Virus record (IMG/VR): IMGVR_UViG_3300006793_000177
Coordinates: 1-29,286 of that record
Source: a virus
Length of the DNA stretch: 29,286 nucleotides
Direction: 5' to 3' (one strand)
Below the pieces are notes generated by a model, which was not told the origin of the DNA, did not search any database, and was given only the letters and a program-made list of their open reading frames with translations. Below, piece after piece: positions 1 to 7,704 of the stretch (position 1 is its first letter; every line of letters begins with the position of its first letter). A program made the position numbers and the translations under genes.

Positions 1-204
1 GAAATCAATGCTATTCCTAAGCAGAAAGAAACCAAAGGTTCTAGCAAAGCTGATCCTTTAGCAGGTGTCGACATTGACGGCATGACTGTTGAAGAAATTG
101 CTGATGAAATCGGCAAAACAGTAAGAGGCGTGAAAACAATGCTTACTAGAAGAGGCTTACAGTGCTCAGACTATAACGGTGCTGCTAAAAAAGAAATAGG
201 TTAA
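1..204 (+). CDS. C-terminal part of a helix-turn-helix-like phage protein (5' end outside the window)
   Basis: An open frame enters from the left edge and stops with TAA at 202-204, giving 67 visible residues. The first ~20 are a Lys/Ser-rich linker. The rest includes TVEEIADEIGKTVRGVKTML, which reads as a small helix-turn-helix (a 'VEEIA..IGKTVRGVK' recognition unit, as in sigma region 4-like or HTH regulators), followed by RRGLQCSDYNG. I infer a small DNA-binding or regulatory protein; the N-terminal domain is not visible. It is followed at once by an intrinsic terminator, so it ends a transcription unit separate from the helicase gene downstream. The function is uncertain; only the frame and the HTH-like pattern are seen directly. 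Confidence 0.6.
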   Translation, partial: EINAIPKQKETKGSSKADPLAGVDIDGMTVEEIADEIGKTVRGVKTMLTRRGLQCSDYNGAAKKEIG

Positions 205-220
205 TACCTATTCATCATTG

Positions 221-245
221 GGCGAGCTTCGGCTCGCCTTTTTTT
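221..245 (+). terminator. Intrinsic (rho-independent) terminator with TTCG loop
   Basis: A perfect 7-bp GC-rich stem (GGCGAGC / GCTCGCC, 221-227 and 232-238) closes a TTCG tetraloop (228-231) and is followed directly by seven T (239-245). It lies 16 nt after the stop of the HTH-like gene and 28 nt before the helicase start. It is the only textbook hairpin-plus-T-tract terminator I see in the window. Confidence 0.95.
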
Positions 246-273
246 CAACTTAATTTGATTCGGGAGAAGTCAA

Positions 274-1632
274 ATGACATTAGAGAGTGCATTACTCAAG
301 CAAATACTTGCGAACGGAGACTTTGAGACTTGGAATGGTCTTAAAGAACATTACTTTCCAGAAGGAGAGTATCGTAAGTTATGGCGAGTAGTAGACAAAC
401 ATGTACACAAGTACAATAACCTACCTACCTTTGAAGACTTGAAGCTAGAAGTGCGTTCTCGTGATTTGCAAGAGAAAATCTATGCAATCGAAACCGTGGA
501 AACAGATGTCGAGTCCATACTCTTATTGGACTATCTGAAAAACCAATTCACACAATCTGAAATATTATCAAAAATAGAAAACTATGTAGACCATCAAGTA
601 GCAATCTCTGACGCTAGAGAAAATATAGACTTGTTGCAAGAAATTGTCGTACAAGTGGAAGATGCAGTCGAAACAAACGACGAAGCTGACGACATGAACA
701 CAGTTCCTTTATTTGATACAGATGAAGATTTAGCAAAATTTTTACCGCTCGGTCTAAATCAAGAGTACGACTTAGACTATACCTTTTCTCCCAAAGACTT
801 GGTCGTTGTTGGTGGACATCGTGGTGGAGGTAAGTCCTTCACATGTTGTAACATCGCTGCTGCCGCACAAGAAAGAGGCAAGTCAGCACTCTATTTTACT
901 ATCGAAATGGACACTAGACAAATGTTACAGAGAATCTGTGGCATACAAACTGGTATCAACAGTGGTCGTATCAAAGCAAAGAATCTTACTCCTATGGAGT
1001 GGGATAAAGTTGCTCAATGGTGGGCTAATAGATTCGATAATGGAACAGAAGCGTATAACGAATGGAAAGATCATGAGGATTTTGATAAGTTTCACTATCA
1101 ACTTAGTAGAAACAAATTAGCAGATATCCCTCAAATAGATATACATTACGACCCTTCTCTTACACTAGCTAAAATTATTAGTGTAGTAAGACAGAAGCAA
1201 GCCCAGTTACCTAACTTGGGTATCGTAATAGTAGACTATCTAAACCAAGTAAAACGCCATAACGCACCAAATCGTCAAGGTCAATATGATTGGACTGAGC
1301 AAATCGAGATCTCAAAAGGTCTCAAATCTCTCGCACAAGAGAGTAAAGTTCTAGTTCTCTCCGCTTTCCAGACTAATGAGAAAGGAGAGGCAAGATTCTC
1401 GAAAGGAATCTTGGATGCTGTTGATGCTGCTTACAGTATTCAGCATTGGGGAGACACAGAGCCTTGTATTAAGTTTAAGTGTGACAAGATGAGGAGTGGT
1501 TCAATTGAGCCGTTTACATCTGAAATGAACTGGGAGACACTAAAGATCGGGCCTCACACAGCCTTAGACCCAGATGAAAAAACAGAATTAAAAGAAACAA
1601 TGACAACAGGAGAGGATGCCTACGACTTATGA
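274..1632 (+). CDS. Replicative DNA helicase, DnaB-like (SF4)
   Basis: A 452-residue protein with DnaB-family architecture. An alpha-helical N-terminal domain (about 1-140, starting MTLESALLKQIL) leads to a RecA-like motor. The Walker A loop is GGHRGGGKS at residues 180-188 (K187, S188) and Walker B is IVIVDYLNQV with D321. The region near FQTNEKGEARFSKGILDAVD fits the later RecA motifs (Q motif and basic finger region). In the cell it would unwind the fork as a hexamer, with the separately encoded primase at 2939. The RBS CGGGAGAAG (261-269) sits just upstream of the ATG. The gene follows a terminator, and no strong promoter is visible in the 28-nt gap, so its expression may come from read-through or an atypical promoter. 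The family assignment is firm; whether it is closer to DnaB or T4 gp41 is not resolved. Confidence 0.9.
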   Translation: MTLESALLKQILANGDFETWNGLKEHYFPEGEYRKLWRVVDKHVHKYNNLPTFEDLKLEVRSRDLQEKIYAIETVETDVESILLLDYLKNQFTQSEILSKIENYVDHQVAISDARENIDLLQEIVVQVEDAVETNDEADDMNTVPLFDTDEDLAKFLPLGLNQEYDLDYTFSPKDLVVVGGHRGGGKSFTCCNIAAAAQERGKSALYFTIEMDTRQMLQRICGIQTGINSGRIKAKNLTPMEWDKVAQWWANRFDNGTEAYNEWKDHEDFDKFHYQLSRNKLADIPQIDIHYDPSLTLAKIISVVRQKQAQLPNLGIVIVDYLNQVKRHNAPNRQGQYDWTEQIEISKGLKSLAQESKVLVLSAFQTNEKGEARFSKGILDAVDAAYSIQHWGDTEPCIKFKCDKMRSGSIEPFTSEMNWETLKIGPHTALDPDEKTELKETMTTGEDAYDL

Positions 1633-1796
1633 TATTATATACTGAACAACAACTCGAAGAAGCGTGGCATTGTCATTGTGCAGAAATTGCATATAGTAAC
1701 CAAGAAAGTATAGTACACATAGACTTTCCAACCTTGGAAGATTTTAGACGTATTTATGAAGAAACAATAGAAGATATACACAATGGTCATACATGA
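1629..1796 (+). CDS. Small protein of unknown function (55 aa)
   Basis: The ATG overlaps the helicase stop in an ATGA junction (1629-1632), and the frame ends at TGA 1794-1796, inside the start of the sulfotransferase gene. The product is acidic and begins MILYTEQQLEEAWHCHCAEI, with a later HIDFPTLEDFRRIYEE segment that looks helical. No domain is recognised. Support for it being real: it exactly fills the only gap between two genes, is coupled at both ends like the neighbouring genes, and shows a protein-like composition. Its position behind the helicase suggests a replication-linked accessory role, but that is inference only. Confidence 0.6.
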   Translation: MILYTEQQLEEAWHCHCAEIAYSNQESIVHIDFPTLEDFRRIYEETIEDIHNGHT

Positions 1797-2436
1797 TAAA
1801 AAAAGTTGTTTTATTCATATACCTAAGTGCGGTGGTATTTCTATTGCTCGTGCTTGGTTAGCTCAACAAGATAAAAAGTTTATGTTCCAACATAGAAATT
1901 GGCAAGGTGGACTACAAGCAGATTTTATTAGAGAAGGAGTAAACAAAGCAACAAAAGGAACAGTATTTAATAATATACATGCAACTTATGACCAGTTAGC
2001 ATTACAGTACCCAGACTATAAATACTATACTGTAATTAGAAATCCACTAACTAGGTGGGAAAGTCTTTACAAACATAACTGTGATGAAGGATTTATAGTA
2101 GACTGGGATATTATAACTTGGACAAGAAAAGCAATACAATCACTAGAGAATGGTGCGTACTTCGGGACTATACAGAATTTAGATTTATTTGAAAAAAGTT
2201 TAGTTAGAATGGGAAGTTACCATGTGATGTACTTACCTGCATGGGTATATTATAGAGAGCCTGAAGTAGAGGTACATAAACTAGAGAACCAAACAATTTG
2301 GAAAGAAATGGGATTGATGAAAAACATTCACCATGCCTCTATAACACAACTAGCAGGATATGATACTCAAAAAGTATATAATCTAATATATAATTACTAC
2401 AAGAAGGACTTTGAAAGATGGCAGATGACAGAGTAG
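1783..2436 (+). CDS. Sulfotransferase-like protein (PAPS-dependent family)
   Basis: A 217-residue protein with both cofactor motifs of the sulfotransferase superfamily. The 5'-phosphosulfate-binding loop is FIHIPKCGGIS at residues 10-20 (K15 in the catalytic position). The 3'-phosphate-binding segment is VIRNPLTRWESLY at 84-96 (R86, S94). The family transfers sulfate from PAPS to hydroxyl or amino groups of carbohydrates, lipids or tyrosines. The length is short but within the range of sulfotransferase-2-type domains. It sits between helicase and primase, an odd location for a surface-modifying enzyme, and overlaps its neighbours by 14 and 19 nt. The acceptor cannot be read from sequence. Candidates are phage or host glycans, since several glycosyltransferase-like genes share the window. 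Confidence 0.75.
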   Translation: MVIHDKKSCFIHIPKCGGISIARAWLAQQDKKFMFQHRNWQGGLQADFIREGVNKATKGTVFNNIHATYDQLALQYPDYKYYTVIRNPLTRWESLYKHNCDEGFIVDWDIITWTRKAIQSLENGAYFGTIQNLDLFEKSLVRMGSYHVMYLPAWVYYREPEVEVHKLENQTIWKEMGLMKNIHHASITQLAGYDTQKVYNLIYNYYKKDFERWQMTE

Positions 2437-2903
2437 CACGAGAAAGTGCCGAACAAATACCTTTAGCACCACATACTTGGTATGTAAAAACCGTAGGGTG
2501 GATGTTAGAGCAACCAAAAGTAAAAGAAAACATTATGAACGTACCTTCCAACGAGCCGTTGAAAGAAGCCTTGAAGAAAGAAGGTGTGCGTTCTCCTCTA
2601 CTAGTTATGCCTAACTGGTACCCAATAGCAGGTAGTCAACGTCTTAGAGTCCTAAGCGAGATACCTGAACTACACGAACAAGAAATAAGAGTGTGTAGAT
2701 TCGATCAAGAGTGGTGGCTACACTACTATCTATGGCCAGACCATGAGTTTAGAGATAAAGCTGTAGCTGTCTGGTTTCAAATGGCAGAGTTGGTTTGGAA
2801 GTCTAGGTACTATGAAAATGATGAAAAGTTTCGAGAGTACGAGCGACTTGGAGATCAATTGAAATGGAAGCATAAGTCAAAACTAACGGAAAATAGTTCT
2901 TGA
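2418..2903 (+). CDS. ParB/Srx-fold-like protein
   Basis: A 161-residue protein. The central part (about 45-80) has PLKEALKKEGVRSPLLVMP followed by YPIAGSQRLRVL, which matches the pattern of ParB-N/sulfiredoxin-like domains (a 'you may replace X, here is the value, G-x-x-R-hydrophobic' box, with AGSQR at 71-75). Members of this fold include ParB CTPases, nucleases and phage accessory proteins, and I cannot tell which activity applies. The C-terminal half is rich in Trp and charged residues. The start ATG overlaps the sulfotransferase end by 19 nt, with AGAAGGA (2402-2408) as RBS. The last four codons and stop (N-S-S-stop) lie inside promoter P1: the TGA is part of the -35 box. Confidence 0.5.
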   Translation: MADDRVARESAEQIPLAPHTWYVKTVGWMLEQPKVKENIMNVPSNEPLKEALKKEGVRSPLLVMPNWYPIAGSQRLRVLSEIPELHEQEIRVCRFDQEWWLHYYLWPDHEFRDKAVAVWFQMAELVWKSRYYENDEKFREYERLGDQLKWKHKSKLTENSS

Positions 2904-2928
2904 CACAATCTTAAAATTTTGATATAAT
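2894..2928 (+). promoter_or_regulatory. Promoter P1: consensus sigma-70 with extended -10
   Basis: TTGACA (2900-2905), a 17-bp spacer ending in TGA, then TATAAT (2923-2928). Both hexamers match consensus perfectly and the TGn extended -10 is present. TAGTTC (2894-2899) lies directly upstream of the -35 and is shared with P2 and P3. The predicted start of transcription is near 2935, only about 4 nt before the primase ATG. It presumably recruits unmodified host RNA polymerase early in infection. Confidence 0.9.
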
Positions 2929-2938
2929 ATATATAATT

Positions 2939-3778
2939 ATGATAGCAGAAGAACTCTTAAGAGAAAAGAAAATAGATTACCGCATCTCAGGACGAGACGC
3001 TGTAATATCGTGTCTGAACCCAGAGCATGATGATAGTAACCCTAGTATGAGAGTGGATAAAGTAACAGGTATATTTAACTGTTTCTCTTGTGGGTACAAA
3101 GGTAATCTGTTTACATACTTCGGTGCACCTGCTTCTCCACTAGAAGTTCGTATGCACAGAATCAAAGAAAAAGTAAATAAAGTTAAAAGCGAAACTGTCG
3201 GAATCCAACTCCCAAAGGATCGAGTACCGTGGAAAGGTGGTGGAATCAGAAATATATCTGAGGAGACTCTTGCAATATGGGGAGCGTTCACATGGAACGT
3301 ACCTCAATTCGAGAATCGTATCATCTTTCCTATACGCGACATCCGAGGAAAGACAGTGGCTCTGATTGGTAGAAGTCTGGACGACTTCAATATGAACAAG
3401 TATTTCATATATCCGAATGGTGCAGAGATGCCATTCTGTCCAGCTAAAATAAAACCAATACAGAATAGAGTTATATTGGTGGAGGGTATCTTTGATGCTC
3501 TTAACCTTTGGGACAAAGGTCTCAAGAATACAGTGTGCTGTTTTGGTACACAACAAGTTAATTGGGTCAAGCTAAGTCTACTTAAACTCCAAGGAGTACA
3601 AGGAGTAGACATTATGTTTGACGGGGATGAAGCGGGTGTAAAAGCTGGCGAGATGGCAAAAGGCTTGGCAGAACAACTAGAGTTAAGTGCTAGAGTAGTA
3701 AAACTACGAGATAATATAGACCCTGGCAATTTAACAAAACCAGAAATACAAAGATTAAAGGAAAAATTATATGGCTAA
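2939..3778 (+). CDS. DNA primase (Zn-finger plus TOPRIM)
   Basis: A 279-residue primase. The N-terminal zinc-binding module has C25, H30, C48 and C51 (CHC2-like, as in T7 gp4 and DnaG). The TOPRIM catalytic core has VEG (E182) and FDGDEAG (D228, D230). It would synthesise RNA primers at the fork for the polymerase encoded next, with the separate helicase at 274. In T7 these activities are fused, while here they are split. The ATG at 2939 is the only reasonable start: the next Met is residue 37, past the first two zinc ligands, and an in-frame stop lies upstream. There is no Shine-Dalgarno sequence and P1's -10 ends only 10 nt upstream, so the mRNA is probably leaderless. Confidence 0.9.
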   Translation: MIAEELLREKKIDYRISGRDAVISCLNPEHDDSNPSMRVDKVTGIFNCFSCGYKGNLFTYFGAPASPLEVRMHRIKEKVNKVKSETVGIQLPKDRVPWKGGGIRNISEETLAIWGAFTWNVPQFENRIIFPIRDIRGKTVALIGRSLDDFNMNKYFIYPNGAEMPFCPAKIKPIQNRVILVEGIFDALNLWDKGLKNTVCCFGTQQVNWVKLSLLKLQGVQGVDIMFDGDEAGVKAGEMAKGLAEQLELSARVVKLRDNIDPGNLTKPEIQRLKEKLYG

Positions 3779-6032
3779 AGTGGCAATAATAGAAAAAACA
3801 ATGTCAAGTACTAATTATGATAAGTACTTTGACTTCGAGTATGACCGATTTGCGTTATGCTCAGATAGTGGTAAACAAAAAATTCTGAAAAGAGATGTAG
3901 ATATCGAAATCGATACAGACTCGTACGATTGGCTTATTCTTGTAGGTTCTGAACCTTTCAAAATGTTTACTAGAAAGACATCCATAACAGAGTACAATGG
4001 AAAAATTGTTGATGATAAGTTTTTAGCTTTAATCAACCCTGCTATGATAAAGTTCAAACCAGAAGCAAAGAAGTCGTTCGAGGAAGCAGTCGAGAGTATA
4101 ACGGGATATGTAAGCGGAGAACTAACACAGAAGTCGCTAGGCGATGATAAATGTTTTGGTATCGAAGACACAGCAACTCTTCATAGATATCTAAAAGATG
4201 CCTTAGAGTACCCTTTAGACTATATCGCACTTGACTCAGAGACTTCATCTCTCTATCCGAGAAATGGGTATATGCTTGGTTTCTCTATGTCATACAAGAA
4301 AGAACATGGAGTATACGTAGACTGTGAGTGTATTGATGGCACAGCAGAACTACTTATGCAAGATATATTTAACAAGAAAAGAGTAGTATTTCATAACAGT
4401 AAGTTTGACTTACAATGGTTTGAGTATCATTTCAACTTTGAGTTCCCACACTTTGAAGATACAATGCTTATGCATTATATGTTTGATGAGAACCCAGGTA
4501 CACATGGTCTTAAGACTCTTGCAATCAAACACACAGATTATGGAGACTACGAAGCAGAACTTGATAACTGGAAAGCAGACTATATCAAAAGAACAGGAAT
4601 CCTCAAAGGAGACTTTAGTTATGATTTGATTCCTTTTGAAGTTATGAAAAGTTATGCTGCAATGGATGCCATAGTAACATTCTTGTTGTTTCAAAAGTTT
4701 GAAGCAGCTATATTGAGAAACGAGAAACTATATTGGGTATATAAGAATCTTCTAGTAGAAGGTGTTAGATTCCTGAAAGATGTAGAATCTAATGGTGTTC
4801 CTTTTGACAAGACTCGTCTAGAGTTTGGTCAGAAAAGAATGGGCGAAGATATACAAAAAGCAGTAGACGCCCTACAAGAGTTTCCTGAAGTCAAAGCATT
4901 TGTTGCGGCTAAGGGTGGATTTAATCCTAACTCAACTCTACAGCTTAGAAGTCTATTGTTTGATTACATAGGCTTAGCCCCAACGGGTAAGAAAACGGGT
5001 ACTGGTGCTGATAGCACTGATGCCGAAGTATTGGGTATACTAGCAGAACAACATGATGTACCAAAACATATCTTAGAGATTAGACAGAAAGTTAAAATCA
5101 AGAATACATATCTTGATAAGATTATCCCTAACCTTGACATAGATTCTAGATTGAGAACAAACTTCAATCTTCACGGTACAACTTCAGGTAGACTGTCCAG
5201 TAGTGGTAAACTAAATATGCAGCAGCTCCCAAGAGACAATCCGACAGTAAAGGGTTGTATCAAGGCGAAGGCTGGACATAAGATAGTCGCGATGGACTTA
5301 ACAACCGCAGAAGTATATTGTGCTGCAGTACTTGCTAAAGACAGAGGCCTACAGAATGTGTTTAAGTCTGGGGGTAATTTTCATAGTACAATTGCAAAAC
5401 AAGTGTTCAGACTTCCGTGTGAGGTAGAACAAGTTGCAGAACTATATGGAGACAAAAGACAACAAGCAAAAGCTGTTACCTTTGGTATCATGTACGGAGC
5501 AGGCCCGAAAAAGATTAGTGAGCAGGTCACTAAAGATAGTGGTACTGAGTTTTCTATGCAAGAAGCACAGTACGTTATCAAAGATTACTTTGAGGCTTTC
5601 CCTAAACTGCGAGAATGGTTGAATAATATGCAGAAGTTTATTCAAGCCAATGGTTTTATTTATTCTCATTTCGGAAGAAAGAGAAGACTACCAAATGTAT
5701 TCTCGTCAGATAAGGGAATCGCAGCTCATGAAGTAAGGTCAGGAGTTAATGCACTCGTACAGTCTGTATCATCCGACATCAATCTGCTTGGTGCAATCGA
5801 TACACAGAAGTATATTCGTAAGACTGGTATGAAAGCAAAGATATTTGCACTAGTGCATGACTCCATCTTAGCAGAAGTTCCTGATGATGAAATAGAACTC
5901 TATAGTAAGAAACTGAAAGAGTTTATCCAAAAAGATAGAGGACTGTCAATACCTGACGCTCCAGTTGGCTGTGACTTTGATGTTGCGGACGATTACTCTC
6001 TTGGTAAGTTTAGTAAGTTATACGGATTATGA
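3771..6032 (+). CDS. DNA polymerase, family A, with 3'-5' proofreading exonuclease
   Basis: A 753-residue Pol I-type enzyme without a 5'-nuclease domain; a separate flap nuclease is encoded at 16904. The DEDDy exonuclease has D155-S-E157, N-S-K-F-D213 and Y295-x-x-x-D299. The polymerase has motif A as MDLTTAEVY (D509, E514; the usual Arg of ELR is Tyr516), motif B RQQAKAVTFGIMYG (R563, K567, F571, Y575), and motif C VHDSI (H696, D697, S698). The residue equivalent to E. coli Phe762 is Phe571. Motif C normally reads HDE, so Ser698 is a departure. AAAGGA (3757-3762) serves as RBS, and the start overlaps the primase end by 8 nt. This is the replicative polymerase. The family is certain; the closest subfamily is not determined. 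Confidence 0.95.
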   Translation: MAKVAIIEKTMSSTNYDKYFDFEYDRFALCSDSGKQKILKRDVDIEIDTDSYDWLILVGSEPFKMFTRKTSITEYNGKIVDDKFLALINPAMIKFKPEAKKSFEEAVESITGYVSGELTQKSLGDDKCFGIEDTATLHRYLKDALEYPLDYIALDSETSSLYPRNGYMLGFSMSYKKEHGVYVDCECIDGTAELLMQDIFNKKRVVFHNSKFDLQWFEYHFNFEFPHFEDTMLMHYMFDENPGTHGLKTLAIKHTDYGDYEAELDNWKADYIKRTGILKGDFSYDLIPFEVMKSYAAMDAIVTFLLFQKFEAAILRNEKLYWVYKNLLVEGVRFLKDVESNGVPFDKTRLEFGQKRMGEDIQKAVDALQEFPEVKAFVAAKGGFNPNSTLQLRSLLFDYIGLAPTGKKTGTGADSTDAEVLGILAEQHDVPKHILEIRQKVKIKNTYLDKIIPNLDIDSRLRTNFNLHGTTSGRLSSSGKLNMQQLPRDNPTVKGCIKAKAGHKIVAMDLTTAEVYCAAVLAKDRGLQNVFKSGGNFHSTIAKQVFRLPCEVEQVAELYGDKRQQAKAVTFGIMYGAGPKKISEQVTKDSGTEFSMQEAQYVIKDYFEAFPKLREWLNNMQKFIQANGFIYSHFGRKRRLPNVFSSDKGIAAHEVRSGVNALVQSVSSDINLLGAIDTQKYIRKTGMKAKIFALVHDSILAEVPDDEIELYSKKLKEFIQKDRGLSIPDAPVGCDFDVADDYSLGKFSKLYGL

Positions 6033-6520
6033 GTTTAGTTACAGTAATCAAGCCTTATGAAGAGTTAAACATAGATGAGTTGTATCGAGTTATACAGCTT
6101 AGAATACAAGGCTTCATAGTGCGAAACGGAACTTGTTATCAAGACCTAGAAGCATATTACGACAAAGAGCAGTATTATATGATGACGTATGATACTGTTC
6201 TTGGTTTAGACCCACAGCTTATGGTGGGTGTAAATGCTTTGTGTACAAACAAAGTATTTACAGGGGATGATGGTACAGAGTATCGTTATCCTGCATTCCG
6301 TAGACAATCATGGGTTGACGCCTACAAAGGTGGAGCGTCAACTTATGACCTTAATATAGGCAAAGAGTTCTGTGAAAAAGAATTTGATAGTCCTAACATG
6401 ATGTGTGAAATAACATATGAAAGGGGCAGACAAGTCTTTTTAGATTTTGGAATGAAAGAAATAGGGACTAACGTAGACCCAGCGGGTAGGAAAAATTGGA
6501 TGTTTATATATGAATCTTAA
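6029..6520 (+). CDS. GNAT-like protein, resembles ElaA acetyltransferases
   Basis: A 163-residue protein linked to the polymerase stop by an ATGA overlap. Residues 16-40 (DELYRVIQLRIQGFIVRNG and CYQD) match the start of ElaA-type GNAT proteins, which have L-Y-x-x-x-x-L-R-x-x-x-F-V-V-E-Q and C-x-Y-x-D. Near the C-terminus, RGRQVFLDFGMKEIG resembles the final GNAT helix-strand ('..FYekfGF..'). I cannot pick out a convincing acetyl-CoA P-loop (Q/R-x-x-G-x-G/A), so catalytic competence is open. GNAT enzymes acetylate small amines, peptides or proteins. It begins a run of small genes (6029-8577) including oxygenase-like proteins, which hints at a modification cassette. Confidence 0.5.
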   Translation: MSLVTVIKPYEELNIDELYRVIQLRIQGFIVRNGTCYQDLEAYYDKEQYYMMTYDTVLGLDPQLMVGVNALCTNKVFTGDDGTEYRYPAFRRQSWVDAYKGGASTYDLNIGKEFCEKEFDSPNMMCEITYERGRQVFLDFGMKEIGTNVDPAGRKNWMFIYES

Positions 6521-6713
6521 AGAAAAAATACAAGTAAGACTAGACCAAATAGAAATGCTAATGAAGGAAGACTATCATCTAAAGAATCCTGATGAAGTAT
6601 ATAATCAGACTCTGAATGTAAGTAAGTTTTGGTCAATACTATCAGAAGAAGATAGAGACTTCATACAAGGAGTACAAGGCTCAATAGAAGAGGGCTGGTC
6701 ATGGAAGAAGTAA
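6510..6713 (+). CDS. Small protein of unknown function (67 aa)
   Basis: A 67-residue, mostly helical protein starting MNLKEKIQVRLDQIEMLMKE, with NPDEVYNQTLNVSKFWSIL and EEDRDFIQGVQGSIEEG. It overlaps the GNAT-like gene by 11 nt and the following oxygenase-like gene by 13 nt, the tight packing expected of a translated gene here. No signal peptide, membrane segment or known motif is seen. The leucine/isoleucine spacing in the first 25 residues could support a short coiled coil. I do not recognise the family. Confidence 0.65.
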   Translation: MNLKEKIQVRLDQIEMLMKEDYHLKNPDEVYNQTLNVSKFWSILSEEDRDFIQGVQGSIEEGWSWKK

Positions 6714-7243
6714 GAATAAGTAGATGTCAATTACTACAGCCTATACATTTTAGAGCAGACACTGAGTACTTACTTGACAAAGCAAACAAATTAAAGAAAA
6801 GAGCTTATACACATAAGACAGGTCAAGCTATTGATAACTATAAATTTGCACATTTTCATAACGACCAAATACAAGGCTTTTTAGATACTATGCCTTTTCT
6901 TAGTAGCTGTAAGTATAGAACTAGTTTTGTTTGGCTAGAAAAAGATACAGTACTACCTTGGCATACAGACAAAGGAAATAAGTGTGCAATAGTGTGGGGA
7001 CTACAAGGCTGGAGAGAGTCTTGTACTTACTTTAGACCTAAAGGACACATAGGGGGTAACAGAGCAGACCATGAAAGAAAGTGGGTTTACCAAAATGCAA
7101 TACTTGATACTTCTACCGAACATAAAGTAGTAGTTAAAAGTAAAGAAAAAATTATGTTTAAGCTATCTATTATTGATAAAGACTTTGATTGGGTATGTAC
7201 AAACTGGAGTAACTGTTTCAAAGGGTTCAAATCTAGACCATGA
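6701..7243 (+). CDS. 2-oxoglutarate/Fe(II) oxygenase-like (double-stranded beta-helix) protein
   Basis: A 180-residue protein. LPWHTDKGNKCAIVWGLQG contains an H-x-D pair (H88, D90), and a later TSTEHKVVVKSKEKIMFKLSI supplies the distal His (H141) and a basic residue (K150 or K154). This is the 2-His-1-Asp Fe(II) facial triad and 2OG anchor of the double-stranded beta-helix oxygenases. 'PWHTD' is typical of the aspartyl-hydroxylase-like and phage 2OG oxygenase group. The basic residue is Lys rather than the commoner Arg. Such enzymes hydroxylate proteins, nucleobases or small molecules; the substrate is unknown. A second oxygenase-like gene (8062) lies close by. The ATG lies within the previous gene (13-nt overlap) and the TGA overlaps the next gene's start as ATGA. 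Confidence 0.6.
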   Translation: MEEVRISRCQLLQPIHFRADTEYLLDKANKLKKRAYTHKTGQAIDNYKFAHFHNDQIQGFLDTMPFLSSCKYRTSFVWLEKDTVLPWHTDKGNKCAIVWGLQGWRESCTYFRPKGHIGGNRADHERKWVYQNAILDTSTEHKVVVKSKEKIMFKLSIIDKDFDWVCTNWSNCFKGFKSRP

Positions 7244-7704
7244 TTAAGTTTCCTGCATACGTACTCTCAGAAGAACCTGAAGAGATAGATGGACTATTGA
7301 TTATAGCAGATCAAATAGTAGATGACAAAAATATGTCTGGAGAAACTCTAGGCATGAGAAGATTACAAAGCCCTATGAAAAGTATTTATCCACTTCGTTA
7401 CCAGATTGATGATGAAGTTGGCATGATGAAACATAGAGGTAAACACTTCATTGATACTAATGGAGTATATTGGTATAACGAGAAAACAAAAACAGCAACT
7501 CTTAAATACCATAAAATAAGAAAAGTTGAAAAGAAAGACATAGCCGCAGTTGTTTGGCTAAAAGATGTACCTTTTCCTTTTGTAGAAGCAAGGCCTCCCC
7601 AAGATGGAAACTCTTGGGCAGGCTTATTGTATAAGTCAGGAATACCTTGGAAGATATGGGAATATTGTGAAGAACAAAAGAAAGATACATGGAGAAAAAT
7701 TTAA
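7240..7704 (+). CDS. Hypothetical protein (154 aa), family not recognised
   Basis: A soluble-looking 154-residue protein coupled by ATGA to the upstream oxygenase-like gene. Notable segments are MIKFPAYVLSEEPEEIDGLL, a PMKSIYPLRYQIDDEVGMMKH stretch and a C-terminal Trp-rich part (DGNSWAGLLYKSGIPWKIW). No catalytic motif, Cys cluster, signal peptide or membrane helix is apparent. The coding evidence is a full-length open frame in a tightly overlapping operon with codon use like its neighbours. Its location between two oxygenase-like genes makes a partner or accessory role plausible, but that is inference. Confidence 0.7.
   Translation: MIKFPAYVLSEEPEEIDGLLIIADQIVDDKNMSGETLGMRRLQSPMKSIYPLRYQIDDEVGMMKHRGKHFIDTNGVYWYNEKTKTATLKYHKIRKVEKKDIAAVVWLKDVPFPFVEARPPQDGNSWAGLLYKSGIPWKIWEYCEEQKKDTWRKI
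7691..7697 (+). promoter_or_regulatory. RBS that fixes the start at 7704
   Basis: GGAGAAA, six nucleotides before ATG 7704. An earlier in-frame ATG at 7689 would start on top of this element and has no purine-rich RBS of its own, so 7704 is preferred. That start also forms a TAATG stop/start overlap with the previous gene. Confidence 0.7.

Noticed and set aside
2977-3729. Several - strand ORFs opposite the primase gene
   Set aside because: They lie entirely antisense to a gene with intact zinc-finger and TOPRIM motifs and lack RBS or motif support. They are shadows.
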